Positions 44,641 through 55,536 of a stretch of DNA of 64,000 nucleotides are shown here, one piece after another. Below the pieces are notes generated by a model. The model made no database searches and was not told the origin of the DNA. It worked only from the letters and a program-made list of their open reading frames with translations. Numbering within the stretch: the first letter of the stretch is position 1; every line of letters starts with the position of its first letter. Source of the DNA: Halobacillus locisalis (lineage in GTDB: Bacteria > Bacillota > Bacilli > Bacillales > Halobacillaceae); contig NZ_JACEFG010000001.1 of NCBI RefSeq assembly GCF_013694105.1, forward strand, positions 868,001 through 932,000, read 5' to 3'. The position numbers and the translations under genes were made by a program.

Positions 44641-46077
44641 ATGGAGAACTGGTTTCATAATTTCACTTCTATGCAAACCGCTTTGACAAATGGCAAAACG
44701 ACATCGAAGAAGTTGGCGATGGAATACTTGAATCGAATAGCGAATTATGATCAGAAAGGACCGAACATCAATGCTGTCATGGAGATCAACCCTGATGCTC
44801 TACATATCGCGGAAGCCTTAGATAATGAGAGGAAGCAGAAGGGTTCCCGCGGACCTATGCACGGTATTCCGGTCATAGTCAAAGATAATATCGACACGGG
44901 GGATAAGATGCATACAACCGCAGGGTCTGTTGCATTGAAGGATCATTATGCAAAAGAAGATGCCTTCGTTGTTAAGCAGTTGCGAAAAGCAGGAGCTGTC
45001 ATTATAGGCAAAGCAAACTTGACTGAGTGGGCGAATTTCATGACGGAAGGAATGACGAATGGATACAGTTCTCATGGAGGACAAGTGCTCAACCCTTATG
45101 GTCCTGGTACATTTGACGTCGGAGGATCAAGTTCAGGATCGGCTGCAGCCGTTGCTTCTCTATTCGCTGCAGGAGCCGTTGGTACGGAAACGAATGGCTC
45201 CATTCTAAGCCCAGCCAGCCGTAATTCCGTTGTAGGATTGAAGCCGACAGTTGGATTAATCAGCAGAAGCGGAATTATTCCGATTTCCCATAGTCAAGAT
45301 ACAGCAGGACCCATCACCCGCACTGTATATGACGCTGCTCTCTTATTAGAAGCACTTGTAGGCGTAGATCCAAAAGATTCCGCTACAGAAACAAGTCCTC
45401 TACATTTTGCCAACACCTACTTATCATCCTTAAATACGTATGCGCTTCAAGGTTCACGTATAGGAGTAGAACGAGCGTTCATCAATGATTTGAGCGAAGA
45501 AGAAAAAGCTGTTTTCGATCATGCGCTTGATGACTTAAAGGAACAAGGGGCAGAGATTGTAGAGATCACTCTTCCTAACCGCGAGCGCGAATCGAGTGTC
45601 ATGTTCCATGAATTCAAAAATGGCTTGAACGCCTACTTATCTAGGTGTGAGCCTCATCTGCCCGTCCATTCATTAAAGGAATTGATCAACTATAATTGGA
45701 GCCATAAGGAGATCGCTTTGAAGTATGACCAAACACTTCTTCTCCAGTCAGAAGAAACGAGTGGAGACTTGACCGATTCGACTTATCTGCTCGACCGTTT
45801 GGAAGATATACGAACGGCTCAAACGGAAGGAATAGATAGCTTGATGAAAGAACACCAATTGGATGCACTAGTGTCTCCGAACGAACTCGGATCAAACCTG
45901 CCCGCTATCGCTGGATATCCTTCGATTACAGTGCCTGCTGGATATACTGAAACGAATCGACAGCCTGTAGGCTTGACCTTAACAAGCAGCGCTTTCCAAG
46001 AAGCCAAATTACTTTCACTCGCCTACCATTACGAACAAACTCGTTCTGTAGAACACCACATTCCATATTTCGAATAA
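44641..46077 (+). CDS. Amidase signature family hydrolase
   Basis: A 478-residue amidase with the Ser-Ser-Lys triad: Lys in 'GIPVIVKDNID', the cis-Ser in 'DVGGSSSGSAAAVA', and the nucleophile in 'VGTETNGSILSPAS'. The family includes GatA and many amide hydrolases; with no gatB/gatC beside it and an N-terminal helical segment of the DamA/PamA type, it is more likely a free amidase. CTAGGAGG precedes the ATG at good spacing. Confidence 0.9.
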   Translation: MENWFHNFTSMQTALTNGKTTSKKLAMEYLNRIANYDQKGPNINAVMEINPDALHIAEALDNERKQKGSRGPMHGIPVIVKDNIDTGDKMHTTAGSVALKDHYAKEDAFVVKQLRKAGAVIIGKANLTEWANFMTEGMTNGYSSHGGQVLNPYGPGTFDVGGSSSGSAAAVASLFAAGAVGTETNGSILSPASRNSVVGLKPTVGLISRSGIIPISHSQDTAGPITRTVYDAALLLEALVGVDPKDSATETSPLHFANTYLSSLNTYALQGSRIGVERAFINDLSEEEKAVFDHALDDLKEQGAEIVEITLPNRERESSVMFHEFKNGLNAYLSRCEPHLPVHSLKELINYNWSHKEIALKYDQTLLLQSEETSGDLTDSTYLLDRLEDIRTAQTEGIDSLMKEHQLDALVSPNELGSNLPAIAGYPSITVPAGYTETNRQPVGLTLTSSAFQEAKLLSLAYHYEQTRSVEHHIPYFE

Positions 46078-46081
46078 GCAG

Positions 46082-46110
46082 AAAGCCAGCCCGAATAGAG
46101 GCTGGCTTTT
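46082..46110 (+). terminator. Amidase terminator
   Basis: AAAGCCAGC / GCTGGCTTT stem with a 10-nt loop followed by TATC; placed directly after the amidase stop. Confidence 0.7.
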
Positions 46111-46630
46111 ATCATTTCTGCGTTCTTAGTCCTTTTACTTATGACCAGATTAATGGGGAGAAAAGAAATCAGCCATGTAACGTTTTTCAATTTTGCTTCA
46201 GCGATTGCCATCGGATCGATTACAGGTACCGTTGTTCTTACACCAACGCTTAACCTGGGTATAGGCCTCTATACTCTGGCAGGTTGGTCAGCTCTCACCA
46301 TCTTAATAGGTGTAATCGATAGCAAATCCAAAACAGCTCGTAACCTACTTGAAGGCCAACCAGTCATTGTGATCAAACAAGTCGAAATCATGGAAGAAGC
46401 GATGCGTCATGTTCGTACCTGAAACAGTGTATCAAAATACTATCCCGACAGAAGTGATCTCAGATGGAAGGGTAAATAAAGCGAATTTAAATGATCTGAA
46501 TTTGACGATGGACTGGCTTCGACAACAACTCAAACAAGCAAGTGTTACCTCAATTTCGGATATCTTCTACACTGAAGTCGGAAAAGATGGCTCACTCTAT
46601 ATCGATGATCAACAAGATTTTGTACATTAA
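46099..46630 (+). pseudogene. DUF421 (YetF-like) membrane protein, broken
   Basis: From 46099 the frame is open and reads 'LAFIISAFLVLLLMTRLMGR' then a further helix and 'NLLEGQPVIVIKQVEIMEEA', typical of DUF421 proteins. It ends at 46422. A second frame, overlapping from 46409, holds the family's C-terminal part: 'VISDGRVNKANLNDLNLTMD', 'SISDIFYTEVGKDGSLYID'. The first residues, about 40-50 middle residues and the frame continuity are lost. An amidase terminator abuts the 5' edge and there is no start signal, so this is a dead remnant. Confidence 0.8.
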
Positions 46631-46631
46631 A

Positions 46632-46664
46632 CAAAAAGAGCCTGCCATTTTTGTGCCAGGCTCT
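46632..46664. terminator. Terminator of amyS
   Basis: AGAGCCTG / CAGGCTCT stem; on the minus strand TTTTTG follows. It ends the amylase gene and could also stop plus-strand reading. Confidence 0.75.
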
Positions 46665-46696
46665 CTTACCATTGAATTATGTTCATACCAAACGAC

Positions 46697-48271
<1,575 letters not shown>

Positions 48272-48448
48272 TCACTACTACCTTAACACACCTTAGAGGC
48301 TGATTTATCTATCCTGTCCAAAATAATTAGATAGGTCTATGGGAACGATTTCAAGTTATAAATCAATAAAATAATTTATGCCTTTATAGGTTAATAGAAC
48401 TAAATATTATACATAAAAAAGAAAATTTACCTGCGCTTATCCTTATCC

Positions 48449-49270
48449 CTATCCCTCATCTGTATTAAAAAATACAGGATTATATAATGTTTCAAGGTAA
48501 AGAATATCAAGGTCTTTAATAGATAAGCCTTCCCCTAGTAATCTGAGGCAAACGCACCGCACAAAATGTTTCCGATTGATTTGTTTATGCATCACCTTCT
48601 CTACTTCGACCTCTTTCAACCAAGATGTCAGAGTAGAAAGCGAAATTTTTTTAGATGTAACCATGGAAGTGGTGGCTGTCGCCAAACGCTCATCCTCATC
48701 CGCATCGTACACTTTTGATGCATGATTCAATAAATGAAGAATCGCCTGCCATAATTCCTGGCAGCAATCATGCGTGGCATAACGATGGACGACACACTCA
48801 ACGATCGCATCAGCTACATGCGCAGGGGCATGCGCCCATCCTTTGTTCTTGACGAAACCTCTGTCATCTCTCTCCAATTGACAATAATCGATGAGGGATT
48901 CCAGCATAACTTGAAAATCTCTCTCATTCAGAAAATGATCCTGGTGGTCTCTATGTATCAGTAAGGTTATCAGCAAGGAAGTGAACGAACGACGGAAAAC
49001 ACTATCTGTCCCTTCCTCTCCTATTTTGAAAAACAATTGCTGATCAGAAAGAGCGTCCAACCAAAGGATTCGTAGTTCTTCATGCGACAACTGTTTCTGA
49101 TGAATCAACAGTTCAATCAACGCCCCATATCCTAGCTCATCTCGAAGTTCCGCATCTGTAGAACCCAAGATGTTCACCACACCCCTAACTGTTTTGAAAG
49201 GATCCTCAGGTTTAGTGTCATCTTTCACAATAGATCGCAACATTCGCTTATAGTTTGATTTTGTCTCCAT
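48449..49270 (-). CDS. DUF2785 family protein
   Basis: A 273-residue all-helical protein with the DUF2785 core 'DDRGFVKNKGWAHAPAHVAD' near residue 137 and 'LLITLLIHRD' before it. The family has no assigned function; the conserved His and Asp residues in that core might bind a metal. ATG follows AGGAGG. Confidence 0.8.
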   Translation of the reverse strand: METKSNYKRMLRSIVKDDTKPEDPFKTVRGVVNILGSTDAELRDELGYGALIELLIHQKQLSHEELRILWLDALSDQQLFFKIGEEGTDSVFRRSFTSLLITLLIHRDHQDHFLNERDFQVMLESLIDYCQLERDDRGFVKNKGWAHAPAHVADAIVECVVHRYATHDCCQELWQAILHLLNHASKVYDADEDERLATATTSMVTSKKISLSTLTSWLKEVEVEKVMHKQINRKHFVRCVCLRLLGEGLSIKDLDILYLETLYNPVFFNTDEG

Positions 49271-49358
49271 AGCTTTCCTCCTTGAATTTTCTATTCACCT
49301 AGTTATCTGTTAAAATTTTCTAGACACACATTCATTATTCTATCACGGAGGTTTTCCT

Positions 49359-49573
49359 ATGTCCTCTACCACCCAACTGCAAGCCTATCAACCAATAAAC
49401 AGCTGCCGTCATTTGTTAAGCATACCGCCCCGGCATTGACCGTAGTCATTTTAGGGGTAAACAAAATGAATGATAAGGCGATTCAATTATACAAGACATC
49501 GGGATTTTTCGACCATCACGAGGAATACGTCTGCTCGAAAGGTCCACAACACACCCTCCACCTTCCTTTGTAA
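49359..49573 (+). pseudogene. GNAT acetyltransferase remnant
   Basis: An ATG after CGGAGG opens 'MSSTTQLQAYQPINS', which stops at 49438. Another frame then gives the C-terminal end of an acetyltransferase, 'VVILGVNKMNDKAIQLYKTS' followed by 'GFFDHHEEYV', ending at TAA 49571. Only the first and last pieces of a GNAT protein remain; the acetyl-CoA binding core is deleted. Confidence 0.65.
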
Positions 49574-49675
49574 AATCAGAGTATTAAGGATTACTTCATT
49601 GTTCTGTGAGAAAACGCAATTTCAGTGACTCTTTCTTTACTAAATGAGTCTTGCCTGTAGTAGATATTCAAACAG

Positions 49676-49705
49676 AAGAAAAGGCGAAACCTACAAGGTT
49701 CCGCC
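49676..49705 (-). terminator. Terminator of the OYE gene
   Basis: GGCGGAACC / GGTTTCGCC stem (minus strand) with a 5-nt loop, then TTTTCTTCT. Confidence 0.7.
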
Positions 49706-49713
49706 CTTCCGAA

Positions 49714-50817
49714 TCAATAAAGTTTGCTCAATGCTGCCTTATCAAATGGTAATAAATCATTCTCTTGTCCTTCTTCCACTTTCCTAACCCATTCAGGATC
49801 CTGTAACAACGACCTGCCGACCGCAATTAGATCAAACTCCCCTTGATCGAGTCGCTCGATTAAGCCATCCAAGCTCGTGGCTTCTGTTGACGAAAAGCTT
49901 GTGAATTCGCCATTTAGCCCGACCGATCCAACCGAAATCACTGGTTTACCAGTCAATTTCTTCGTCCAACCTGCTAAATTTAAATCAGCCCCCTCAAATT
50001 CAGCCTCCCAGAAACGACGCGTTGAACAATGGAAAATATCCACGCCTGCCTTTACCAGCGGTTTCAAGAAGCGTTCAAGTTCATCAGGTGTTGTAGCAAG
50101 TTTCGCCTGAAAGTCGTTCATTTTCCATTGGGAAAAACGGAAAATGATTGGAAAGTCCGGACCAACTTCACGGCGGCACGCTTCTACGATTTCTACAGCA
50201 AATTGCGTGCGTCCAACTACATCACCACCGTAGCGATCCGTTCGCTTATTCGTTTGCTCCCAGAAAAACTGGTCGATCAAATACCCATGTGCTCCGTGAA
50301 TTTCTATCGCATCAAAACCTAGACGTTTCGCATCAGCCGCAGCCTGTGCATACGCTTGAACCAGCTCCTCGATTTCTTTTTCAGTCAGAGGTTCATTGAC
50401 CTGCTCTCCATCAAGACTCAATCCTGAAGGACCGACTGGATGCGCGTCTTCATTCGGCATATCACCTTTCTTACGAGTCATACCAACATGCCAAAGTTGC
50501 GGTGCAATCTTTCCACCTGCTTCATGTACTTCGTTTACGACATCCGCCCAGCCTTTCAGCGGTTCTTCTCCGTGAAAGAGTGGAATACTAGCTCCCGAAA
50601 CAGAGGCAGGATGGTTGATGCCTGTTCCTTCTGTCACAATCAATCCGACACCGTTTTCCGCACGACGACGGTAATAAGCAGCCACATCTTCACCCGGTAC
50701 GTTATCTGGTGAAAAACCTCGTGTCATAGGGGCCATCACCGTACGGTTAGGTAGATTTAATTTTTCACTTTCAAAATCTCGAAATAATGGTTCTGTCGAT
50801 TTATTGGTTTGAGTCAT
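49714..50817 (-). CDS. NADH:flavin oxidoreductase, old yellow enzyme family
   Basis: A 367-residue FMN TIM-barrel: 'NRTVMAPMTRGF', 'PQLWHVG', the family signature 'IEIHGAHGYLIDQFFWEQTN' followed by KRTDRYGG, and 'IAVGRSLLQDPEWV' for FMN phosphate. OYEs reduce activated C=C bonds of enals, quinones or nitro compounds; the natural substrate is unknown. Single gene with its own terminator. Confidence 0.92.
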   Translation of the reverse strand: MTQTNKSTEPLFRDFESEKLNLPNRTVMAPMTRGFSPDNVPGEDVAAYYRRRAENGVGLIVTEGTGINHPASVSGASIPLFHGEEPLKGWADVVNEVHEAGGKIAPQLWHVGMTRKKGDMPNEDAHPVGPSGLSLDGEQVNEPLTEKEIEELVQAYAQAAADAKRLGFDAIEIHGAHGYLIDQFFWEQTNKRTDRYGGDVVGRTQFAVEIVEACRREVGPDFPIIFRFSQWKMNDFQAKLATTPDELERFLKPLVKAGVDIFHCSTRRFWEAEFEGADLNLAGWTKKLTGKPVISVGSVGLNGEFTSFSSTEATSLDGLIERLDQGEFDLIAVGRSLLQDPEWVRKVEEGQENDLLPFDKAALSKLY

Positions 50818-50920
50818 CGTCAGCCTCCTCTTTCTTTGGTACTCTCTTATTGTTACAAATCTTAAAACTCTTTAAAAGCAATCTGATTAACGAATAGGTT
50901 CTGCAATGCTTCAAGGACAC

Positions 50921-50955
50921 CAAAAAAGCCCAGGCTACTCATACACCTGAGCTTT
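50921..50955 (-). terminator. Intrinsic terminator
   Basis: GCTCAGG / CCTGGGC stem (one G-T pair) with an 11-nt loop followed on the minus strand by TTTTTTGG, downstream of the two small membrane genes. Confidence 0.6.
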
Positions 50956-51011
50956 CCATAAATTTTCTAACTTTAAGTTGAATATTACATTCTATATCTC
51001 TATTCTGCTTA

Positions 51012-51203
51012 TTAGTTGTTTACCCTCTTATTTCTCACCACTCCAAAGCTTGCAAGCGCAATAAAGAACAATGTGAGCACGGTAAACGTAACCCCTGCCT
51101 CTGTATTTCCATTCGAATAGTTATTGAAAGCATATACGCCCATCGTAATAGCACTGATTGTTACGGCTAACAAGATTAGAGATTGTATCTTAGTTTTGTT
51201 CAT
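51012..51203 (-). CDS. Small two-helix membrane protein, unknown
   Basis: A 63-residue protein with two transmembrane helices ('IQSLILLAVTISAITMGVYA' and 'GVTFTVLTLFFIALASFGVV') and a basic tail. The ATG at 51203 follows GGAGGAG closely; longer frames upstream overlap another small gene. No family recognised. Confidence 0.7.
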   Translation of the reverse strand: MNKTKIQSLILLAVTISAITMGVYAFNNYSNGNTEAGVTFTVLTLFFIALASFGVVRNKRVNN

Positions 51204-51267
51204 CTTGTCTCCTCCTTCCATAGTCCGAGTCCAGCTTTTAAAGTGGGCTTGTACACAAAAACACTCC

Positions 51268-51396
51268 TCAATAACGCCGGGACTCGTCATGCTTATCTGT
51301 CAGTTTATCCTCTTGCTTAGAAGGAGGTAAGAATAAAGGCAAGGAAAATACACCGATTGTAATAAGTACACCTAAGAGAATGACAGCGATCATCAT
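51268..51396 (-). CDS. Small single-helix membrane protein, unknown
   Basis: A 42-residue frame starting ATG ATG after GGGAGGG: 'MMIAVILLGVLITIGVFSLP' then 'LFLPPSKQEDKLTDK' and an acidic, charged tail. It lies between the epimerase operon and the next small membrane gene, in the same direction. The good ribosome site and signal-anchor pattern support a real gene. Confidence 0.55.
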   Translation of the reverse strand: MMIAVILLGVLITIGVFSLPLFLPPSKQEDKLTDKHDESRRY

Positions 51397-51424
51397 AGAT
51401 ACCCTCCCTACCCCTTACTGCTAT

Positions 51425-52429
51425 TTACATATTTAAGACCCTTTCCAGAAGCTTACGTTCTTTTTCAGAGTCCAATCCTGCTTGTCTTTCTGAAGATTCA
51501 CGGGTTTGGTCCCACGTATACGTATCACGGATCGTTTCTTCAATCGGTCGATAGTGAAGCCCTTGTTTAAAGGCTTCCGTTGAGTCGATCCCGAATCCCC
51601 GCTCCTTTGGAATCCATAAAGGCATCTCAATCCACGGCTTGACATTCTCTTCTAAAAATTCGTTTGAAGCCCAAACGAAGGAGACGTTTGAATCAAACGC
51701 CGTACGACAAGTCTCAAGAAAGCTCTCCATCGTCAACCTTCTACCGGGGCCGGCCGCATTAAAGGTGCCAACCGTTCTTTCCTCGGCTAGCGAGATGGTC
51801 CAGTTCGCTAAATCCCTGACATCAATGACTTGAACGGTTTTGTTACGATAGCCGGGAGCTAACACGTCCCCTCCCCTCGCTATCCTTGACGGCCAATAAG
51901 TGAATCTGTCCGTCGGGTCATGAGGTCCAACGATTAAGCCGGGGCGAATGATCGTGTTGCAATCTTTCATCCACTCTAAGACTGACTGTTCACTATGGTA
52001 CTTCAAGTGACCATAATAGCCTGGAATACGCCCCGTTGCTCCTGCGGTCACGTCCTTGATTTCTTCCTGTGTAAGTTTCAATGTCTCGGCCTCTTCTGTT
52101 AATCCCTCTTCTTCAAGAAGATCTTTGTAAACAGAAGCACTGGAAATGAAAATGTAGTGTTCAACTTTTTCAGCCAATACCGAAAGACCCTTTTCCATCC
52201 TTCGGGGTGTAAAACCACACGTGTCGATGACTACATCCCAATGTCTGCTTTTCAGCTGAGCCAGGTCCTCGTCCTTTTCTCTATCCCCACGGATCGCCTC
52301 CACACCATCATGAAGCTCAGGGTTTGTTTTTCCACGATTAAACAGTGTGAGTTCATGACCTTTCGCTAGAGCTGCTTCCACAATGTACCTACCTAAAAAT
52401 TGAGTACCTCCTATAACGAGAACCTTCAT
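51425..52429 (-). CDS. NAD-dependent epimerase/dehydratase (extended SDR)
   Basis: A 334-residue protein with 'MKVLVIGGTQFLGRYIVEAA', the nucleotide-binding GGxxFxG pattern, 'YIFISSASVY' with the catalytic Ser, 'YYGHLKYHSE' (YxxxK site altered in spacing) and 'VQVIDVRDLANW'. It resembles isoflavone-reductase/epimerase-like SDRs rather than typical UDP-sugar epimerases. ATG 52429 overlaps the kinase-like gene stop by 4 nt, so the two are made together. Confidence 0.85.
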   Translation of the reverse strand: MKVLVIGGTQFLGRYIVEAALAKGHELTLFNRGKTNPELHDGVEAIRGDREKDEDLAQLKSRHWDVVIDTCGFTPRRMEKGLSVLAEKVEHYIFISSASVYKDLLEEEGLTEEAETLKLTQEEIKDVTAGATGRIPGYYGHLKYHSEQSVLEWMKDCNTIIRPGLIVGPHDPTDRFTYWPSRIARGGDVLAPGYRNKTVQVIDVRDLANWTISLAEERTVGTFNAAGPGRRLTMESFLETCRTAFDSNVSFVWASNEFLEENVKPWIEMPLWIPKERGFGIDSTEAFKQGLHYRPIEETIRDTYTWDQTRESSERQAGLDSEKERKLLERVLNM

Positions 52430-53295
52430 GAAATCCTCTCCCTCTTTACTTGATTCCATATATCTTGAAATTCTCGTAAACTATCAAATCTACTCCACCG
52501 CTCTTCGCTGACCGCCTTAGATACGACTTGGAATAAACGTTCCCCTGCATCCCAACGGTCAAAAGAACGGTCCGTCTCCCCTCCGAAAATGGAAAACGCG
52601 ATGGCTCCTAACGTGTACACATTAGACCTCGTGTCGATGACAGCACCTTTTTGATATTCTTCTGGTGCCTTCGATCTTCTCGAACCCCAAAAATCTCCCG
52701 TTTTATTGATCACTGGTGATTTGGTATAAAAATCGATATCACAAATCTTCATGGTATTCGTATCGAAATCATAGAGTAGACTTCCATCATAGAAATCTAC
52801 GGCCACATATCCTTTGGATTCGACATACACGTGAAAAGATAAAATCTCATCAAAAGCTTTGATCCTATCTTCTATAGGAAGCTGTTTGAATTTATAATAT
52901 GGTGAATCTGGATGGTTGTATTTCGCCGGTGGTGGATAAGACCAATGAGAGTGCAGACACTCCCCATTGAACCAATCAAATATAGCCACATGCCCCTCAC
53001 TGGTCGAAAAGTCATCATGAAATGATATGAGGTGTTCGTGAGGAAGATCTTTATAAACCGGGATTGCTTGCTTTAATCGCTCAACAGCATCGGCAGGATC
53101 ACCTTTATAATCCACCGGTTTAGCCCCTGCATATTTCACGAACTGCTTATTTCCATCTTTTTGGACACCAAAACAAAGATTTCCTGAGTCTTGCTCATCA
53201 AAAACCTCAAAGACCGTGCCGAGCGATGATAACCATGAGAAATCATGTGGTTCCTGAAGATTAAATGTGACGTGATCAATCGTGACTGTTTTCAA
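52426..53295 (-). CDS. Divergent protein-kinase-like protein
   Basis: A 289-residue protein with a kinase-like fold. The beta-3 region 'KQFVKYAGAKPVDYKGD' keeps a lysine; the catalytic-loop equivalent reads 'GYVAVDFYDGSLLYD', keeping the Asp but with Tyr and Ser where Lys and Asn are usual; 'CDIDFY' replaces DFG; 'APEEYQKGAVIDTRSNVYTL' follows as the activation end and F-helix. Activity is uncertain, and it might be an aminoglycoside-phosphotransferase-like or pseudokinase protein. TTG start after AAAGGGG. Confidence 0.75.
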   Translation of the reverse strand: MKTVTIDHVTFNLQEPHDFSWLSSLGTVFEVFDEQDSGNLCFGVQKDGNKQFVKYAGAKPVDYKGDPADAVERLKQAIPVYKDLPHEHLISFHDDFSTSEGHVAIFDWFNGECLHSHWSYPPPAKYNHPDSPYYKFKQLPIEDRIKAFDEILSFHVYVESKGYVAVDFYDGSLLYDFDTNTMKICDIDFYTKSPVINKTGDFWGSRRSKAPEEYQKGAVIDTRSNVYTLGAIAFSIFGGETDRSFDRWDAGERLFQVVSKAVSEERWSRFDSLREFQDIWNQVKRERIS

Positions 53296-53344
53296 ATGTT
53301 GTTCCCCTTTCAGTTATCGGGGATCCTCCGTCGTCTCTGGGCCG

Positions 53345-53404
53345 TTAAACGGCTCTCCCCTTTTGTTGTTCAGCCCTTTGTAATCTTGAATATGTATGCA
53401 TCAT
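53345..53404 (-). CDS. Possible 19-residue peptide
   Basis: A strong AGAAGGAGG precedes ATGATG, opening 'MMHTYSRLQRAEQQKGRAV' and a TAA inside a GCCGTTTAACGGC palindrome. It lies 49 nt upstream of the kinase-like gene and could be a leader peptide; no homology is claimed. Confidence 0.35.
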   Translation of the reverse strand: MMHTYSRLQRAEQQKGRAV

Positions 53405-53562
53405 ACAACGCCTCCTTCTGATTTATACTGTATATTTTATCCTTTTTCACTCCATAAACCAAACGATAACCCAGCGTTCAGAATTTTGCTTGGATTTAAG
53501 AATTTATTATACAAAAAAGAAGCGCAAGGTCTACCTCTACGCTTCTCTTTAGTTTATGACCT

Positions 53563-53820
53563 CTACCTATTCTTACTTTGTTGAAGAAGTTTAGATCCTC
53601 CCGTTCGCTCCCACTTTTCAACCGTCTCATAAGCTTTTTCAGGAGAGTAGCCTTTCCCGACAAGCACACCCATCAGGATGAATTCTTGAAGAATGTGTAG
53701 CGCGTTAACTCCTCTTTTCACATCCTCCAAACCTTCCTTCACCAAAAATTCCGTATGTTGGACCCATTCGTCAGGGGTTTTACCAGATTTTACAGGCTTC
53801 TCATTGCCATGGTCATGGCT
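53563..53820 (-). other. Open frame continuing in phase after the cupin stop
   Basis: Directly after the cupin TAA the same frame stays open for 85 codons: 'SHDHGNEKPVKSGKTPDEWV' leads to a helical, plausible protein ('VKRGVNALHILQEFILMGVL', 'YSPEKAYETVEKWERTGG'). No ATG with a ribosome site begins it; a TTG at 53745 could start a shorter 60-residue protein. Either the cupin was once longer and gained a stop, or this is a separate gene with an odd start. Confidence 0.55.
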
Positions 53821-54378
53821 TTACTCAGCAGCAATAGCATCCGCCTTCGTCTTATGAACCGTTCCAAAAGGATGATTCGGCGGAGCATAAATCGAGTAAA
53901 ACTTAAGCGGAACATTTCCAGTATTCGTTAAATTGTGCCATGTTCCTGCAGGGATAAAGACTGCGTAATCATCAGAGGCGTTCTGTTGGAAAGTAACTTG
54001 ATCTTTCTCTGGCCCCATTTGAACGATGCCTTCTCCTTGCTCGATTCGCAAAAATTGATCGACGTCCGGGTGCATTTCAAGTCCAATATCATCTCCAACA
54101 TCAATGCTCATCAAAGTGAGTTGTAAGTGTTCACCAGTCCAAACAGCCGTTCGAAATGTATCATTTTGGAGTGTAGCCTGATTAATATCTGTTACAAACG
54201 GCCTCCCTCCAAAATCGCTCGACATATTTTGGTCATTACGATAGGGATGGTAAAAAGGAGGATGATTATAATATACCGGCATCTGATTCGGCGTACCGCC
54301 ATAAGCTGGATAACTTCTATAATGATTTATGGGTACATTGGGAATATAGGGGTATGAAGAATACGGATAATTGTACAT
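53821..54378 (-). CDS. Cupin domain protein
   Basis: A 185-residue protein. Residues 1-50 are rich in Tyr, Pro and Asn ('MYNYPYSSYPYIPNVPINHY'), as in several spore-surface proteins. A single cupin domain follows: 'GLEMHPDVDQFLRIEQGEGI' with its metal-binding His and Glu, and 'AVFIPAGTWHNLTNTGNVPL' with the last His. The function is unknown; a mannose-6-phosphate isomerase-like or coat-associated role is possible. The frame continues for 85 codons after its stop. Confidence 0.82.
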   Translation of the reverse strand: MYNYPYSSYPYIPNVPINHYRSYPAYGGTPNQMPVYYNHPPFYHPYRNDQNMSSDFGGRPFVTDINQATLQNDTFRTAVWTGEHLQLTLMSIDVGDDIGLEMHPDVDQFLRIEQGEGIVQMGPEKDQVTFQQNASDDYAVFIPAGTWHNLTNTGNVPLKFYSIYAPPNHPFGTVHKTKADAIAAE

Positions 54379-54464
54379 GCTCTCAATCCTTTCCTATAGT
54401 CATAGACCTATCCTATGCAAACCTTGAAAGAATGTACGTGAATCCTAGCCGCTAACCATTTCAC

Positions 54465-55328
54465 TCAATGTGTTTGGAACCATTCATGAATCTCCCCAGT
54501 GTAAGCATCAAAATGCCCTTTCAAACCGTGCTCTCCACCTTCATATTCCACATACTTGACCTCTTGGTCCAAAGCCTTCAGTTTCTTAGCGAGTTCTCTA
54601 GAATAATCAACGGACACACGCCAGTCTTGATCACCGTGCAAAAGTAATAAAGGGACGTCGAGTTTTTCAGGCTAATAGGTAGCTGAACGATCTTCGTACG
54701 CTTGTTCTTCACTAGGTGGACCAACTAGCTCATTCAACATCTTTTTCATACCTTGTTCGCGCTCTTCATAAGTAGCAAAAAGGTCACTAGATCCATTTAT
54801 AGAAGCAGCTGCCTGGACATCGATCCCCTCTTTCATTGCGAGGTAAGTCATCATCCCGCCTCGTGATTGACCGAGAAGAAACGCACGGTCCGTGTTGATT
54901 CCATCGAGTTCTTTTGCCACTTGAGTAAGGTTCATCACATCTTGAATATCTGCTCCACCATATTCTTCTTTCCCTTCTCCACCGTCCACTCCTCGGTATT
55001 GTGTCGTTAAGACTACGTAGCCTTTATTCGCCCAGAAGGATAAATATGTGGACAAAAATTCTTCCGTCATCATTCCGTAGTCCTGGTTTCCACCTCTCGC
55101 ATAAATCAGCAGTGGAAAATCCTCATTCCTATCCTTCGGCTTCACCATGTACCCGGTCACCTTTAACCCGTCACTTCGATAGCGTAGTTTATGTAATTCC
55201 GTCGTCTTAGAATACTTGCTTTCAGGTAGCTCGAATTCATCCTGATCTAGAATGAATGGTTCTGTTGCTTCTGAACGACATGCAGCTAAGAAAATAAATA
55301 ATTCTAGAAAAACAATGTATTTCCTCAA
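54465..55328 (-). pseudogene. S9-family peptidase/esterase lipoprotein with amber codon
   Basis: One frame encodes a complete alpha/beta hydrolase: a lipobox 'LFIFLAAC', the nucleophile elbow 'LLGQSRGGMMTYLAM', then after TAG at 54672-54674 'DVPLLLLHGDQDWRV' with the catalytic Asp and 'GGEHGLKGH' with the His, ending at TGA 54465. The prolyl-oligopeptidase-like fold needs the C-terminal part, so the 218-residue product before the stop would be inactive. Apart from the stop the frame is intact, so the event is recent or the codon is read through. TTG start after GGAGGGGG. Confidence 0.82.
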
Positions 55329-55536
55329 AAAAAGCCCCCTCCATAATTTGTTCGGTAGAGGTTGGAGAAAGGTTTCAGAATGTTTGTTTTATATTTCCAT
55401 TAGAGAATCGATTGAAAGACTTTGAGACAAATACGTACAAGGTTCTAATCACAACTAGAATAATAGGAATATTTTCATTTCTCCTATACAATGAAAATAG
55501 GAAATAATATCCTTAATGGATTCAGGAGGTAATGAA

